Assembly: GCA_029551925.1 (NCBI GenBank)
Contig: JAKPEO010000131.1
Coordinates: 35,069 to 99,068, forward strand
Direction: 5' to 3'
From: a bacterium
GTDB lineage: Bacteria; JAGOBX01
DNA length: 64,000 bases
Shown one piece after another: positions 9,283 through 18,837 of this stretch; position 1 is the stretch's first letter; each line of letters starts with the position of its first letter. The position numbers and the translations under genes were made by a program. Under the pieces are notes generated by a model that was not told the DNA's origin, did not search any database, and saw nothing but the letters and a program-made list of their open reading frames with translations.

Positions 9283-10194
9283 ATGGAAAATTTAACAGTA
9301 ATAGTTATTTATTGCGGAATATCGTCTGAAAAAGAAGTTTCAGAACGTACAGGCACAGCAGTGATAAATGCGCTACGCAAAAAAAATATAAATGTAATAC
9401 CTTTTAAATTAACGCGCGAAAATATTAAAGAATTAGCGGAATTAAAATACGATATAGCTTTTATTGCATTGCACGGCAAATATGGCGAAGACGGAACAGT
9501 TCAAGGATTATTAGAATTATTAGGCAAAAAATATTGCGGGTCCGGCGTATTGTCAAGTGCGCTGTGCATAAACAAATATTTCACGAAAATGATATTATTG
9601 CAAAACGGAATAAGAACGCCGAAATTTGAAATTTATAATTCAATAGCGAAAGTCGATTTAGAAAAGATAAATGTCCCGATAGTAATCAAACCAATAAACG
9701 AAGGTTCAAGTATTGGATTAAGCGTAGTAAAAGATCGAAAATTATTGAAATCTGCGGTAGAGACAGCGTTCAAATACGATAATACAGTAATGTTTGAAGA
9801 ATATATAAGCGGCAGAGAAGTTACAATTGCAGTAATTGAAAACAGCGGTAAAATTCAGACTCTGCCGATTATAGAAATAAAAAGTAAACATGATTTTTTT
9901 GATTATGAATCAAAATATACAAAAGGCGGATATGATTATGTTATTCCTGCGGAATTAGCAAAGGAATTAGAAGAAGAAATAAAAGAATTGAGTATAAAAA
10001 GTTTCAGAGCGCTTAATTGCAAGGATTTTGCGCGGTTAGATGTGATGATAGATTCAAAAACTAATAAGCCGTATATAATAGAAATAAATACGATACCGGG
10101 AATGACGGAAACAAGTTTACTGCCGAAAGCCGCAGCTGCTGCCGGCATAGCGTTTGAAGATTTGATTTATAATTTTATTAAAAACAATTTATAA
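9283..10194 (+). CDS. ddl: D-alanine:D-alanine ligase Ddl
   Basis: A 303-residue ATP-grasp ligase that makes D-Ala-D-Ala for MurF. Family motifs include SSEKEVS (14-20), HGKYGEDG (64-71), the ATP-site loop EGSSIG (140-145), the KYTKGGYDYVIPAE substrate loop (211-224) and EINTIPGMT (267-275), which holds the metal ligands. An AGGAGG precedes the ATG. This is the bona fide Ddl of the dcw cluster, to be contrasted with the divergent ATP-grasp protein at 17.7-18.8 kb. Confidence 0.95.
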   Translation: MENLTVIVIYCGISSEKEVSERTGTAVINALRKKNINVIPFKLTRENIKELAELKYDIAFIALHGKYGEDGTVQGLLELLGKKYCGSGVLSSALCINKYFTKMILLQNGIRTPKFEIYNSIAKVDLEKINVPIVIKPINEGSSIGLSVVKDRKLLKSAVETAFKYDNTVMFEEYISGREVTIAVIENSGKIQTLPIIEIKSKHDFFDYESKYTKGGYDYVIPAELAKELEEEIKELSIKSFRALNCKDFARLDVMIDSKTNKPYIIEINTIPGMTETSLLPKAAAAAGIAFEDLIYNFIKNNL

Positions 10195-10216
10195 AATTTT
10201 TGCGGGGCTATAAGCA

Positions 10217-11209
10217 ATGTATATATTCGACAAACAGTCGAAGTCATTATTAAAGAATCAGTCGGTTATCATAAAAGAAAAACCACGTAAAAAAAATGAA
10301 AAACCAAAATTTTCATTTAAGGATTTTATCGCTAAAATTACAAATATATTAGCGTTCGAGAAAAAACAGCAAAAAATAAAAATTAATAAATCGGAATTAT
10401 TAGTTGCCCAAGAGACTGTTGAAATTAAAAATGACAGTATTTTAAAATTTTTGATACGAGTCTTCAAATTAAGCATAGTCGTATTTGTTTTTATTTTGAT
10501 ATGGCTTGGTTTTGAAAAAACAAAGAATTATGTGTTAAAATCTGAAAGATTTTTAATAAAGAAAGTTAATATAACCGGCTGCGATATTATATCTGAATCA
10601 AATATACGAAAATTATATCTTGAATATTGTAACAGCAAGGGGTTATCGCAGCAGAGTAATATTTTTGTGTTTAATATAAATGAATTGCATCAATTTATTT
10701 TGGAACGCTGCAATGCGATAGAGACAATGTATATTAGTAAAAACTTTGATTATAGTTTAGGAATAAATATTATAGAAAAGAAACCAATTGGAATGATTTA
10801 TAACGATAAAGAAAAAAAACTTCAATTGATAGATAATAAACTTAATCTTTTCGATATACAAGATCAAAAAATTCCGAATTATATAATATTGTCAGATTCG
10901 GTAAATGAATTGATTACAAGCGCCGGCATAAATAAAAATTTAGTAAAATTAGTAAAGATTGTAAATTCTATAAATCGTAAGACAAAGCAAGAGATTTCTG
11001 AAATTGAATATGTAAATGACGACGATGTATTTTTGATTTATCTTAATAACGGCGTAAAGTTATTATGTCATTTAGAAAATTATATTTCAAAGCTTGAAAA
11101 GATAGAATTAATTTTATCGAGTTTTCAAGATAAAAAAATAGAATATATTGATTTAAGATTTAAACATATTTATTTGAAAGAAAAAAAAACGGAGGGGAAA
11201 AATGCTTGA
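10217..11209 (+). CDS. ftsQ: Cell division protein FtsQ (POTRA-domain)
   Basis: A 330-residue bitopic protein: a long basic cytoplasmic tail (1-80), one membrane helix at about 83-99, then a POTRA-like start KKVNITGCDIISESNIRKL (115-133) and an FtsQ-type beta domain. FtsQ links FtsL/FtsB to the divisome. GCGGGG precedes the ATG and the stop overlaps ftsA by eight bases. The sequence is divergent, so the name rests on architecture and position between ddl and ftsA. Confidence 0.85.
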   Translation: MYIFDKQSKSLLKNQSVIIKEKPRKKNEKPKFSFKDFIAKITNILAFEKKQQKIKINKSELLVAQETVEIKNDSILKFLIRVFKLSIVVFVFILIWLGFEKTKNYVLKSERFLIKKVNITGCDIISESNIRKLYLEYCNSKGLSQQSNIFVFNINELHQFILERCNAIETMYISKNFDYSLGINIIEKKPIGMIYNDKEKKLQLIDNKLNLFDIQDQKIPNYIILSDSVNELITSAGINKNLVKLVKIVNSINRKTKQEISEIEYVNDDDVFLIYLNNGVKLLCHLENYISKLEKIELILSSFQDKKIEYIDLRFKHIYLKEKKTEGKNA

Positions 11210-12428
11210 AGATTATAAGACAGCGATAGATATTGGATCTAATAAAATTGTAGCTGTGATAAGCGAATACGATAGTGTTGTTAAAGATTTGAGAATCTGC
11301 GGATATTCAGAAGTAGAATCGGACGGCGTGAGAAACGGAATAGTAGTTAATATAGATGTGTTGAGCAATAAGATAGCGAAAGCAATAGAAGAAGTGGAAA
11401 AGATGGCGGGCCGCGAAGTCAGGAATATAATTATAAACGCTTCCGGCAAACACATAAATGTAATACAAAGCGAAGGTATTCACGCCGTAGAAAATCAAGG
11501 ATATGAAATTACATATAATGATATTTGCAAAGTTTTAGAGACCGCCAAAGCAGTGAAGATGAATCCAGATAGTTCGATATTAAATATTTTTCCAATAGAA
11601 TACAAAATTGACGGACAAGGCGGAATAATAATGCCGTTAAATATGGTTGGGGTAAGGTTAGAAGTCAAAGTAAATATAATAACAGGTGATAATCGCGCTA
11701 TGCATAATTTAATAAAAAGCATTAATTCATTAAATTTGCAAGTTGACGATTATATTTTTTCTGGTATCGCTTCTGCTAATGCGGTATTAACCGAAGAAGA
11801 AAAAGAACACGGCGTGTTATTAATGGATATTGGCGCTGGCACAATCGATGTGATAGGTTATGAAAATAATTCTGTATTTTGTGTCGACTCATTTGATAAA
11901 GGCGGTGAAGATGTAAATATTGAAATAGCAAAAAATTTCAATACAAGTTTGAAAGAAGCAGATAGATTAAAAAAGGAATATGGTTATGCTTTATTGAATT
12001 TATGCAATGCAGATGAGACTATTCAAATAAACATTTTAGGAAATGCAAAAAAAGTGATAATAAAACGCTGTGAACTTGTATTAGTAATAGAAAACACATT
12101 GAGGAAGATATTTAAAGAGGTATTGAAAAAAATAGAAAATCACGATTTAAAAAATCGCTGTGTTGCTGGAATAGTGTTGACTGGCGGCAGCGCAGAATTA
12201 AAAGGAATAGCGGAGTTATTAGAAGAAATTACAGAACTGCCGGTTCGTATAGGTTATCCAATATTGAAGAATAATAATAAGATTATGCGTCAGTCAAAAT
12301 ATGCGACAAGCATAGGATTATTGCGATATATATTTGAAAATGAAGAATTGAAATATTTAGAATATTCGCCGCGTCGTTATGATAATTTTATGGGATGGGT
12401 TAAAGATTTAGTAGCGCAAATTTTTTAG
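11202..12428 (+). CDS. ftsA: Cell division actin-like ATPase FtsA
   Basis: A 408-residue actin-fold protein that tethers FtsZ to the inner membrane. The first phosphate loop is AIDIGSNKIVAVI near the N-terminus, the second is LLMDIGAGTIDV, and VLTGGSAELKGI is the adenosine motif. The SHS2 insertion (1C domain) lies between about 85 and 165. The C-terminus NFMGWVKDLVAQIF is an amphipathic helix of the expected membrane-targeting type. It overlaps ftsQ by eight bases and ends the tightly packed part of the cluster. Confidence 0.95.
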   Translation: MLEDYKTAIDIGSNKIVAVISEYDSVVKDLRICGYSEVESDGVRNGIVVNIDVLSNKIAKAIEEVEKMAGREVRNIIINASGKHINVIQSEGIHAVENQGYEITYNDICKVLETAKAVKMNPDSSILNIFPIEYKIDGQGGIIMPLNMVGVRLEVKVNIITGDNRAMHNLIKSINSLNLQVDDYIFSGIASANAVLTEEEKEHGVLLMDIGAGTIDVIGYENNSVFCVDSFDKGGEDVNIEIAKNFNTSLKEADRLKKEYGYALLNLCNADETIQINILGNAKKVIIKRCELVLVIENTLRKIFKEVLKKIENHDLKNRCVAGIVLTGGSAELKGIAELLEEITELPVRIGYPILKNNNKIMRQSKYATSIGLLRYIFENEELKYLEYSPRRYDNFMGWVKDLVAQIF

Positions 12429-12473
12429 AAAAAAAATAGAAAAAAATTATTAAAAAAAAATAAAAAAAATTAA

Positions 12474-12501
12474 TTGACTTTATAAATAGAGTATATAAAA
12501 T
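12474..12501 (+). promoter_or_regulatory. Sigma-70-type promoter for ftsZ
   Basis: TTGACT at 12474-12479 and TAAAAT at 12496-12501, 16 bp apart, in the 147-bp A/T-rich gap between ftsA and ftsZ. It implies that ftsZ can be expressed apart from the upstream cluster. The ftsZ ribosome binding site AAGGAG is at 12563-12568. Confidence 0.65.
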
Positions 12502-12575
12502 GAAAACGAAAAAACATTTAAGTTTTGGGTTGGTATAATCAAACAAAAAAATAAAAAAATTTAAGGAGTTAAATT

Positions 12576-13763
12576 ATGATTGGAAAAGACATTTTCAATT
12601 TACAAAAAGAGCAAATATTGAGTTTTAAAGAACCAGATACAAATGTTACTAAAATAAAAGTTTTAGGCGTCGGCGGCGGCGGCGGTAATGCTGTTTATAG
12701 AATGATGATGAAGCAGATGAAGGGCGCAGAATTTTTTGTAATAAATACTGATTTGCAAGTTTTGAAGTTAATGTCTTCTGATAAACTTTATAAAATACAG
12801 ATAGGGTCAAAAATAACAAAAGGATTGGGAGCCGGCGCAAATCCGGAAAAAGGCAGAAAAGCCGCACTGGAAGATAAAGATAAAATAGTTGAAATACTAC
12901 AAAATACAGATATGGTATTTGTTACTGCTGGAATGGGGGGCGGCACAGGAACAGGCGCAGCTCCGGTAATTGCTGCGATAGCAAAAGATATGGGAATATT
13001 GACAATTGGAGTAGTAACCAAACCATTTTCATTTGAGGGCTCGCATAGAATGCGTCAAGCAGAAGAAGGCATAAAAGAATTGAAAAATAATGTTGATTCA
13101 TTAATAGTCATTTCGAATCAAAATTTATTGAATGTTATAGATAAAAATACGCGATTGATAGATGCTTTTGTAACTGTTGACGAAGTATTAAGACAGGGCG
13201 TTCAAGGTATATCAGATTTAATCGTATCGCCTGGCATAGTTAATCGCGATTTTAATGATGTAAAAACAATAATGAAAGATAAAGGCGATGCAATTATGGG
13301 AATAGGTTATGGCAAAGGCGATAAACGTGCTGCAGATGCGGCTTATCGCGCTATACAAAATCATTTATTAGAAATAAAAATAACAGGCGCTAAAAATATA
13401 CTTGTAAATATTACAGGTAGTTCTGATATGAAACTTTATGAAATAAACGAAGCTGTTTCAATAATTGAACAGCAAGCTGGCAGCGATGAAAATATATTGT
13501 TCGGCACAAGTATAGACGAAGATTTAAAAGATGTTATAAAAGTAACAGTTGTAGCGACTGGTTTTGATGAAAATACTATTACAACTGAACGAATTAAAGT
13601 AGCTGAAACAGCAATGCCGGCCGCGCGCGCAGCAGTATCTGTGGCCGCCGGTCAGCCAAGAATAGCAGTAAATGCTGGTCAGCGTTCGCCTTTCGGCGAT
13701 TACCAGCCGATGACACAACCGCGTAGACAGGAAGATTTATATAAAGCGCCGACGATAAAATAA
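12576..13763 (+). CDS. ftsZ: Cell division GTPase FtsZ
   Basis: A tubulin-like GTPase of 395 residues that forms the Z ring. The N-terminal nucleotide loop [13 protein letters not shown] is at 31-43 and the tubulin signature GGGTGTG at 121-127. The T7-loop region near residues 200-225 has [11 protein letters not shown]. After a short Ala/Gly/Pro/Gln-rich linker, the protein ends [10 protein letters not shown], which lacks the usual D-(I/V)-P-x-(F/Y)-L conserved C-terminal peptide. AAGGAG lies eight bases before the ATG. Its own promoter and a strong terminator make it a separate transcription unit. Confidence 0.97.
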   Translation: MIGKDIFNLQKEQILSFKEPDTNVTKIKVLGVGGGGGNAVYRMMMKQMKGAEFFVINTDLQVLKLMSSDKLYKIQIGSKITKGLGAGANPEKGRKAALEDKDKIVEILQNTDMVFVTAGMGGGTGTGAAPVIAAIAKDMGILTIGVVTKPFSFEGSHRMRQAEEGIKELKNNVDSLIVISNQNLLNVIDKNTRLIDAFVTVDEVLRQGVQGISDLIVSPGIVNRDFNDVKTIMKDKGDAIMGIGYGKGDKRAADAAYRAIQNHLLEIKITGAKNILVNITGSSDMKLYEINEAVSIIEQQAGSDENILFGTSIDEDLKDVIKVTVVATGFDENTITTERIKVAETAMPAARAAVSVAAGQPRIAVNAGQRSPFGDYQPMTQPRRQEDLYKAPTIK

Positions 13764-13799
13764 AAACAAAGTGTAAAAAAAATAAATATAAAAAAAATT

Positions 13800-13843
13800 A
13801 ATGCTCCGGTTGTTAAATTACAATAATCGGAGCATTTTTTTTT
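13800..13843 (+). terminator. Rho-independent terminator after ftsZ
   Basis: A 15-bp stem (13800-13814 with 13822-13836, including two G-T pairs), a 7-base loop and a run of T to 13843. It closes the dcw cluster and ftsZ. Confidence 0.93.
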
Positions 13844-13880
13844 ATGTAAAACAAGAAAAAATAATTTTAGAGGTGGAAAA

Positions 13881-15104
13881 ATGTTAGAATTGTCAAAAAG
13901 AGTAATTGATATGCCAGCATCGGCAATTAGAAAATTACACGATTATTCTGTTGCCGCAAAAAATAAAGGCATAAAAGTTTATCATATTAATATTGGGCAG
14001 CCGGATATCAAGACGCCTGAAAAGATGCGGCGCGCAGTAGCTGAATGCAAAGCGGAAATTATACCATACACTCCTTCTCAGGGTTTGGACTCGTATATAA
14101 AGAAAATGGCTAAATATTATCAAGCGCATTCTATAGATGTAAAAGAAGAAGACATTATAATTACAGTTGGCGGCAGCGAAGCGATAATTTTTGCGCTTAT
14201 GGCTGTTGCTGATCCGGGCGATGATATAATTGTGCCTGAACCGTTTTATACTAATTATAATGGTTTTGCTCATATGGCTGGCGTTAATATAATTCCAATT
14301 ACAACATATATAGAAAATGGTTTTAAGCTGCCGGGCATCGAAGCGTTTGAAAAAGTAAAAACTCCGCGCACAAAAGCAGTGTTATTTAGTAATCCGAGCA
14401 ATCCGACAGGCACTGTATATACTCGCGAGCAGCTTGTAGATCTGTGTAAATTTTGCTATGATAATGATTTGTATATTATATCGGACGAAGCGTATTATGA
14501 AATTACGCAGCGCGATAAAATCATTACTTTGCTTAATTTAGAAGGGTTAGATTTTGATATAAGAAATCATACGATAGTAATAGATAGTATTTCAAAACGG
14601 TTCAGCGCGTGCGGCGCGCGTGTCGGTGCAATAATATCGAAAAACAATAATTTTATGAAACAAGTTTTAAAATTTTGTCAAGCGCGATTATGTGCTCCGT
14701 ATTATGGTCAAGTTATGGGCGAAGCGGCATTAGATTTTGCAGATGAATATTTAGTGGAGTTATCGCAGGAATATCAAAAACGCATAGACGCTACTTGCGA
14801 AGAATTATCGAAAAATTTAAAAATAAAATATCATCATTCAGAAGGCGCATTTTATATTATGGTGAAATTGCCGATAAAAGATTCTGATGATTTTGCGGTA
14901 TTTTTACTTAAAGATTTTTATTCAATTAATCCGCAGACAAAAGAAAAAGAAACTATTATGGTAGCGCCTGCGCGCGGATTTTATAAGACACATAATTTAG
15001 GTAGTGATGAAATCAGAATCGCTTGCGTGCTTGAAGCTGAAAAAATGCGCAGGTCTGTTCAAATTTTGAACGAAGGATTAGATGTTTATCTTTCAAAAAA
15101 ATAG
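13881..15104 (+). CDS. Class I/II PLP-dependent aminotransferase (aspartate aminotransferase-like)
   Basis: A fold-type I aminotransferase of 407 residues. NPSNPTG is at 171-177, DEAYYE at 202-207, and the PLP lysine is Lys239 in SISKRFSACGARVG. The N-terminal YHINIGQPDIKTP segment resembles the aspartate aminotransferase 1b/AlaA-like group. The amino-acid substrate cannot be fixed from motifs. AGGTGG precedes the ATG. The next gene begins 13 bases after the stop, and an ATP-grasp ligase and aspartate kinase follow, so a role in aspartate-family or glutamate-linked transamination is inferred, not shown. Confidence 0.9.
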   Translation: MLELSKRVIDMPASAIRKLHDYSVAAKNKGIKVYHINIGQPDIKTPEKMRRAVAECKAEIIPYTPSQGLDSYIKKMAKYYQAHSIDVKEEDIIITVGGSEAIIFALMAVADPGDDIIVPEPFYTNYNGFAHMAGVNIIPITTYIENGFKLPGIEAFEKVKTPRTKAVLFSNPSNPTGTVYTREQLVDLCKFCYDNDLYIISDEAYYEITQRDKIITLLNLEGLDFDIRNHTIVIDSISKRFSACGARVGAIISKNNNFMKQVLKFCQARLCAPYYGQVMGEAALDFADEYLVELSQEYQKRIDATCEELSKNLKIKYHHSEGAFYIMVKLPIKDSDDFAVFLLKDFYSINPQTKEKETIMVAPARGFYKTHNLGSDEIRIACVLEAEKMRRSVQILNEGLDVYLSKK

Positions 15105-15117
15105 GGCTGAATATTTG

Positions 15118-17721
15118 ATGATTGAACACAGCACTGGACTCGCTTCATTAGATGAAGTATTAAACGGTATAATTGCCGGCGATAATATTGTCTGGCAATT
15201 AAATGAAATTGATGATTTTTTTCCGTTTGTTGAAGCGTATTGCAGATTTGCAATTCAGCGCAATAAGCGTTTGATATATTTTAGATTTGCCAGACATCGC
15301 GAATTGATACCGAAAGATTATAATATCGAAACTTATTATCTCAATCCGGAAGATGGATTTGAGCAGTTTATTACGAATATTCATAAAGTAATACAAAGCG
15401 CCGGCGACGGCGCATATTATATATTCGACTGCTATTCCGAATTGACGATGGATTGCTATAGCGATAGAATGCTCGGCAATTTTTTTTTGTTAACTTGTCC
15501 GGAATTATATAAGTTAAAGACAATAACATATTTTGCAATTTTACGAACGCAGCATTCTTATCATGCGGTTAATCCGATAAAAGAAACAACTCAAATAATG
15601 CTCGATGTATATAAATATAAAAATGATTTTTATATTCATCCTTTAAAAGTAAGCGACCGCTATTCTGACACTATGTTTTTAGTTCATAAATGGCAGCGCG
15701 ATAAAAATGAATTTATTCCGATCAAAGAAAGCGGCTATATAGCGCATATTTTGAATTCGTCTGTTTGGCCCGGCTTGCAGTCCGCTTCTTATCGTTTGAT
15801 TGGTCCATGGGATAAACGATTTATGCGCGCCGAAGAGTTATTAGAATCTTATAAACGCGGCGAATGTACGAAAGAATTATTAGATAAAGTTTTTTATTCG
15901 CTTTTGCCTTTAATATTTACGCGCGAGCAAGAAATACTAGAAATGATAAAAAAATATTTTTCATTTGAAGAAATTATTTACATTTGGAAACGAATGATAG
16001 GCACTGGAATGATTGGCGGCAAAACAATAGGTATGCTTTTAGCGCGCGCGATATTAAGGAATCATAATAAACGCTGGATAGATATTTTAGAATGGCATGA
16101 TTCTTTTTTTATTGGGTCTGATGTTTATTATTCGTTTCTTGTTAATAATGACTGCTGGCTGCTGCGTCAAAAACAAAAAGATCCTGAAACTTTTTTAGAC
16201 GATATTGAAGAAGCGCAGCATAGAATATTAAACGGAAAATTTCCGGATTATATAATTAGGCGATTTTCGGATATGCTTGATTATTACGGTCAATCGCCGA
16301 TAATTGTGCGGTCAAGTAGTTTATTAGAAGATAATTTTGGCAATGCGTTTGCCGGCAAATATGAAAGTATATTCTGTTCAAATCAAGGAACGCACAGTGA
16401 AAGATTAGAGCAATTTTTAAATGCTGTACGCGCTGTTTACGCGAGTTCGATGAGTCGCGAAGCTTTGGAATATCGCGCAAAACGCGGAGTTTTGGATAAA
16501 GACGAGCAGATGGCGTTATTAGTGCAGCGCGTATCCGGTGCGCCGAACGGCAAATATTTTTTTCCGCATTTAGCGGGTGTGGGTTTTTCATATAATCCTT
16601 ATGTTTGGAGCGAAGAAATAGATCCGGCTGCCGGAATGATAAGATTAGTGTTCGGTTTGGGCACTCGCGCAGTTGACCGTTCTGACGATGATTATACTCG
16701 CGTAGTAGCTTTAAATGCTCCGTATAAATGTCCGGCTGGCAATATCGAAGAATTGAAAAAATATTCGCAGAGAAAAATGCATCTGCTCGACATATCGGAA
16801 AATGTTCATAAAGAAAAATATTTTGTAGATGTTGTTAAGGAATGCCCGGAATTTGAAGTCGAGAGATTTGCGGAATTAGACGAAAGCATAGAATTTGATT
16901 ATTTCAATGATAATATAGCAAAACCGTGGCTTTTGAATTTTTCAAAATTATTCAGAGAAACAAATATTATTGCGGATATTCGCGAGATGTTAAAAACATT
17001 AAAAGAAGAATATCGCAGAAATGTCGATATAGAATTTACAATAAACTTTTCCAAAGAATTTGGCTATAAAATAAATCTACTGCAATGCAGACCGCTGCAA
17101 GTAAAATTAGATAATCAATTCAATGGCGAATCTTTGCAAAAGTTAGATGAGTCTAACATTCAAGATATTATTATAAAAACACATGGCGGAGTGATAGGGA
17201 TAAATAAAATAATACATATTGATTATATTGTTTTTGTAGTTCCGGAAAAATACGGATTATTGCCTGAACAGCAACGTTATACTGTTGCGCGAATGCTCGG
17301 AAAAGTATTGCATCATAAACAATTGCAAAACAAAAAAATATTATTGATAGGTCCCGGCAGATGGGGCACAAGTATGCCGGCGCTTGGGATACCGGTATCT
17401 TTTTATGAAATTAATACTGTTTCGGCGCTTTGCGAAGTGGATATTATGCACGACGGATTGGTGCCGGATTTATCGTTGGGCACGCATTTTTTTCACGAAA
17501 TGGTCGAAATGGATATAGCATATTTTGCATATTTTAAAATGAAAAAAGAGAATATTTTTAATTTTGATTTTTTTATGAATTGCGAAAATAAATTTAATGA
17601 ATTATTTAATGATTTTTTTGAATATTCTGATATGATAAAAATTGTCTTTGAAAAAAATAATAATTTGATTTTAAATATTAATTCACAGCAACAGACTGCA
17701 ATATTATATAAAAGGAAGTGA
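15118..17721 (+). CDS. KaiC-like / PEP-pyruvate-binding ATP-grasp fusion protein, function unknown
   Basis: About 867 residues from the ATG at 15118; an upstream in-frame ATG at 15082 would overlap the aminotransferase by 23 bp, so the later start is preferred. Residues about 7-190 resemble a RecA/KaiC domain (GLASLDEVLNGIIAGDN) but the Walker A loop is replaced by WQLNEIDDFF. Residues about 295-500 resemble the ATP-grasp domain of pyruvate phosphate dikinase and PEP synthase: GMIGGKTIGML (298-308), IIVRSSSLLEDNFGNAFAGKYE (from 395). A C-terminal domain has GPGRWGTSMPALGIPVS from about 745. No phosphohistidine swivel motif and no PEP barrel are visible, so it is not a complete dikinase. The family is widespread but, as far as I know, uncharacterised. 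Confidence 0.8.
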   Translation: MIEHSTGLASLDEVLNGIIAGDNIVWQLNEIDDFFPFVEAYCRFAIQRNKRLIYFRFARHRELIPKDYNIETYYLNPEDGFEQFITNIHKVIQSAGDGAYYIFDCYSELTMDCYSDRMLGNFFLLTCPELYKLKTITYFAILRTQHSYHAVNPIKETTQIMLDVYKYKNDFYIHPLKVSDRYSDTMFLVHKWQRDKNEFIPIKESGYIAHILNSSVWPGLQSASYRLIGPWDKRFMRAEELLESYKRGECTKELLDKVFYSLLPLIFTREQEILEMIKKYFSFEEIIYIWKRMIGTGMIGGKTIGMLLARAILRNHNKRWIDILEWHDSFFIGSDVYYSFLVNNDCWLLRQKQKDPETFLDDIEEAQHRILNGKFPDYIIRRFSDMLDYYGQSPIIVRSSSLLEDNFGNAFAGKYESIFCSNQGTHSERLEQFLNAVRAVYASSMSREALEYRAKRGVLDKDEQMALLVQRVSGAPNGKYFFPHLAGVGFSYNPYVWSEEIDPAAGMIRLVFGLGTRAVDRSDDDYTRVVALNAPYKCPAGNIEELKKYSQRKMHLLDISENVHKEKYFVDVVKECPEFEVERFAELDESIEFDYFNDNIAKPWLLNFSKLFRETNIIADIREMLKTLKEEYRRNVDIEFTINFSKEFGYKINLLQCRPLQVKLDNQFNGESLQKLDESNIQDIIIKTHGGVIGINKIIHIDYIVFVVPEKYGLLPEQQRYTVARMLGKVLHHKQLQNKKILLIGPGRWGTSMPALGIPVSFYEINTVSALCEVDIMHDGLVPDLSLGTHFFHEMVEMDIAYFAYFKMKKENIFNFDFFMNCENKFNELFNDFFEYSDMIKIVFEKNNNLILNINSQQQTAILYKRK

Positions 17722-17725
17722 GCGC

Positions 17726-18754
17726 GTGACTGAAAAAGAAAAAAACGCGAAAAAAAAAATATTGATAATTTATGATATTGACGATAATTGGTGGGAAACT
17801 GAAAAGCGCGAAGTTTATGACAGCGTGAAATCATTAAAAACAGCGCTGTTAAAAAAAAAATTTGAAGTTGAAGATATTGAAATAAACCGCAAAGAAGATT
17901 TAACTATTAAACTTAAAAAATATTCTAATAACAATGTTTTAATTTTTAATTGGTGCGAGAGTATTCCGGGCTTGCCGCAAAGCGAATGGAAAGTGCCAGA
18001 TGCACTCGAAAAGTTGGGTTTTGCTTATACTGGTTCGTCAGCAGATGTTTTAAAATTAAGTTATGATAAATATCGGACAATTGAAATTTTGAAAAAAAAT
18101 AATATCGATATTCCCTTTTCAAAAGTTTATGAACATACTCATAATTTGGATTGGAATATTTATCCAGCGATTGTTAAATCTGCTGTTGACCATTGCAGTT
18201 TGGGGATATCGCCGAAATCTGTGGTTTTTAATAACGATGAATTAAAGGAACGAATAGATTATTATTTGAAGAATTATAATCAGCCGGCGTTAGTAGAAGT
18301 TTTTATTGACGGGCGTGAATTCCATGTATCAGTTTTAGGGAATGAAATTATTGAAGTGCTGCCTATCGCTGAAATGGATTACTCTAAATTCGAGGATATA
18401 CACGACCGCCTATGCACATATGAATCGAAATTTGTGCCGGGCTCCAAACATTATTCTGGTATTGAAACTTTACTGCCCGCGCCGCTCACAAATGATGAGT
18501 TTAGAAAAATAATTGAAGTTTCAAAATTGAGTTTTAAGATTTTAGGCTGTCGCGATTATGCGCGGATAGATATTAGAATGCTTGACAATAAAATTTATGT
18601 TTTAGATGTTAATCCCAACCCAGACATCAGCGCAGACGCAAGTATGGCGTGCGCGGCAGAATTTTTAGGAATGGATTATTCTGATTTTATCGAAAAATTA
18701 GTTAATATAACGATTGACAGATACAGCGCCGCATCAGCAAAACTCAAAAAATAA
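17726..18754 (+). CDS. Divergent D-Ala-D-Ala ligase-like ATP-grasp enzyme
   Basis: A 342-residue ATP-grasp protein starting with GTG at 17726, with AAGGAAG at about 17711-17717. The fold is recognisable from FAYTGSSADVLKLSYDKYRT, the lysine-containing IVKSAVDHCSLGIS, REFHVSVLG, RDYARIDIRM and the metal site DVNPNPDI. The EGSSIG loop of true Ddl (seen at 9.7 kb) is replaced by DHCSLG. It probably joins a carboxylate to an amine through an acyl phosphate, but the substrates are unknown. It follows the PEP-binding fusion protein by four bases, so a common pathway is likely. Confidence 0.78.
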   Translation: MTEKEKNAKKKILIIYDIDDNWWETEKREVYDSVKSLKTALLKKKFEVEDIEINRKEDLTIKLKKYSNNNVLIFNWCESIPGLPQSEWKVPDALEKLGFAYTGSSADVLKLSYDKYRTIEILKKNNIDIPFSKVYEHTHNLDWNIYPAIVKSAVDHCSLGISPKSVVFNNDELKERIDYYLKNYNQPALVEVFIDGREFHVSVLGNEIIEVLPIAEMDYSKFEDIHDRLCTYESKFVPGSKHYSGIETLLPAPLTNDEFRKIIEVSKLSFKILGCRDYARIDIRMLDNKIYVLDVNPNPDISADASMACAAEFLGMDYSDFIEKLVNITIDRYSAASAKLKK

Positions 18755-18771
18755 AAATAATTTTTTGAGTT
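18741..18771 (+). terminator. Possible hairpin terminator or attenuator
   Basis: A perfect 11-bp inverted repeat (18741-18751 with 18761-18771) with a 9-base loop spans the stop codon of the ATP-grasp gene. The stem is mostly A-T and no clear T-run follows, so termination would be weak. Its right arm touches the -35 box of the next promoter. Confidence 0.4.
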
Positions 18772-18797
18772 GAAAAATTTTTAAAATAAAATATTAT
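18770..18797 (+). promoter_or_regulatory. Probable promoter for aspartate kinase gene
   Basis: TTGAAA at 18770-18775 and TATTAT at 18792-18797 with a 16-bp spacer. The ribosome binding site GGAGGAAG follows at 18823-18830. No lysine riboswitch fits in the short leader. Confidence 0.5.
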
Positions 18798-18837
18798 TGC
18801 GAGAAAATTTTTAAAAAGTATTGGAGGAAGTATAACA

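Noticed and set aside
12649-13021. Minus-strand reading frames inside ftsZ
   Set aside because: They lie wholly within a firmly identified gene, lack ribosome sites and show no domain.
15082-15117. Earlier ATG for the PEP-binding fusion protein
   Set aside because: It would overlap the aminotransferase by 23 bp and add residues not resembling the domain. The ATG at 15118 begins right before the conserved GLASLDEVL segment.
18755-18837. Lysine riboswitch before aspartate kinase
   Set aside because: The gap is only 83 bases, far too short for the roughly 170-base element, and no conserved core is seen.
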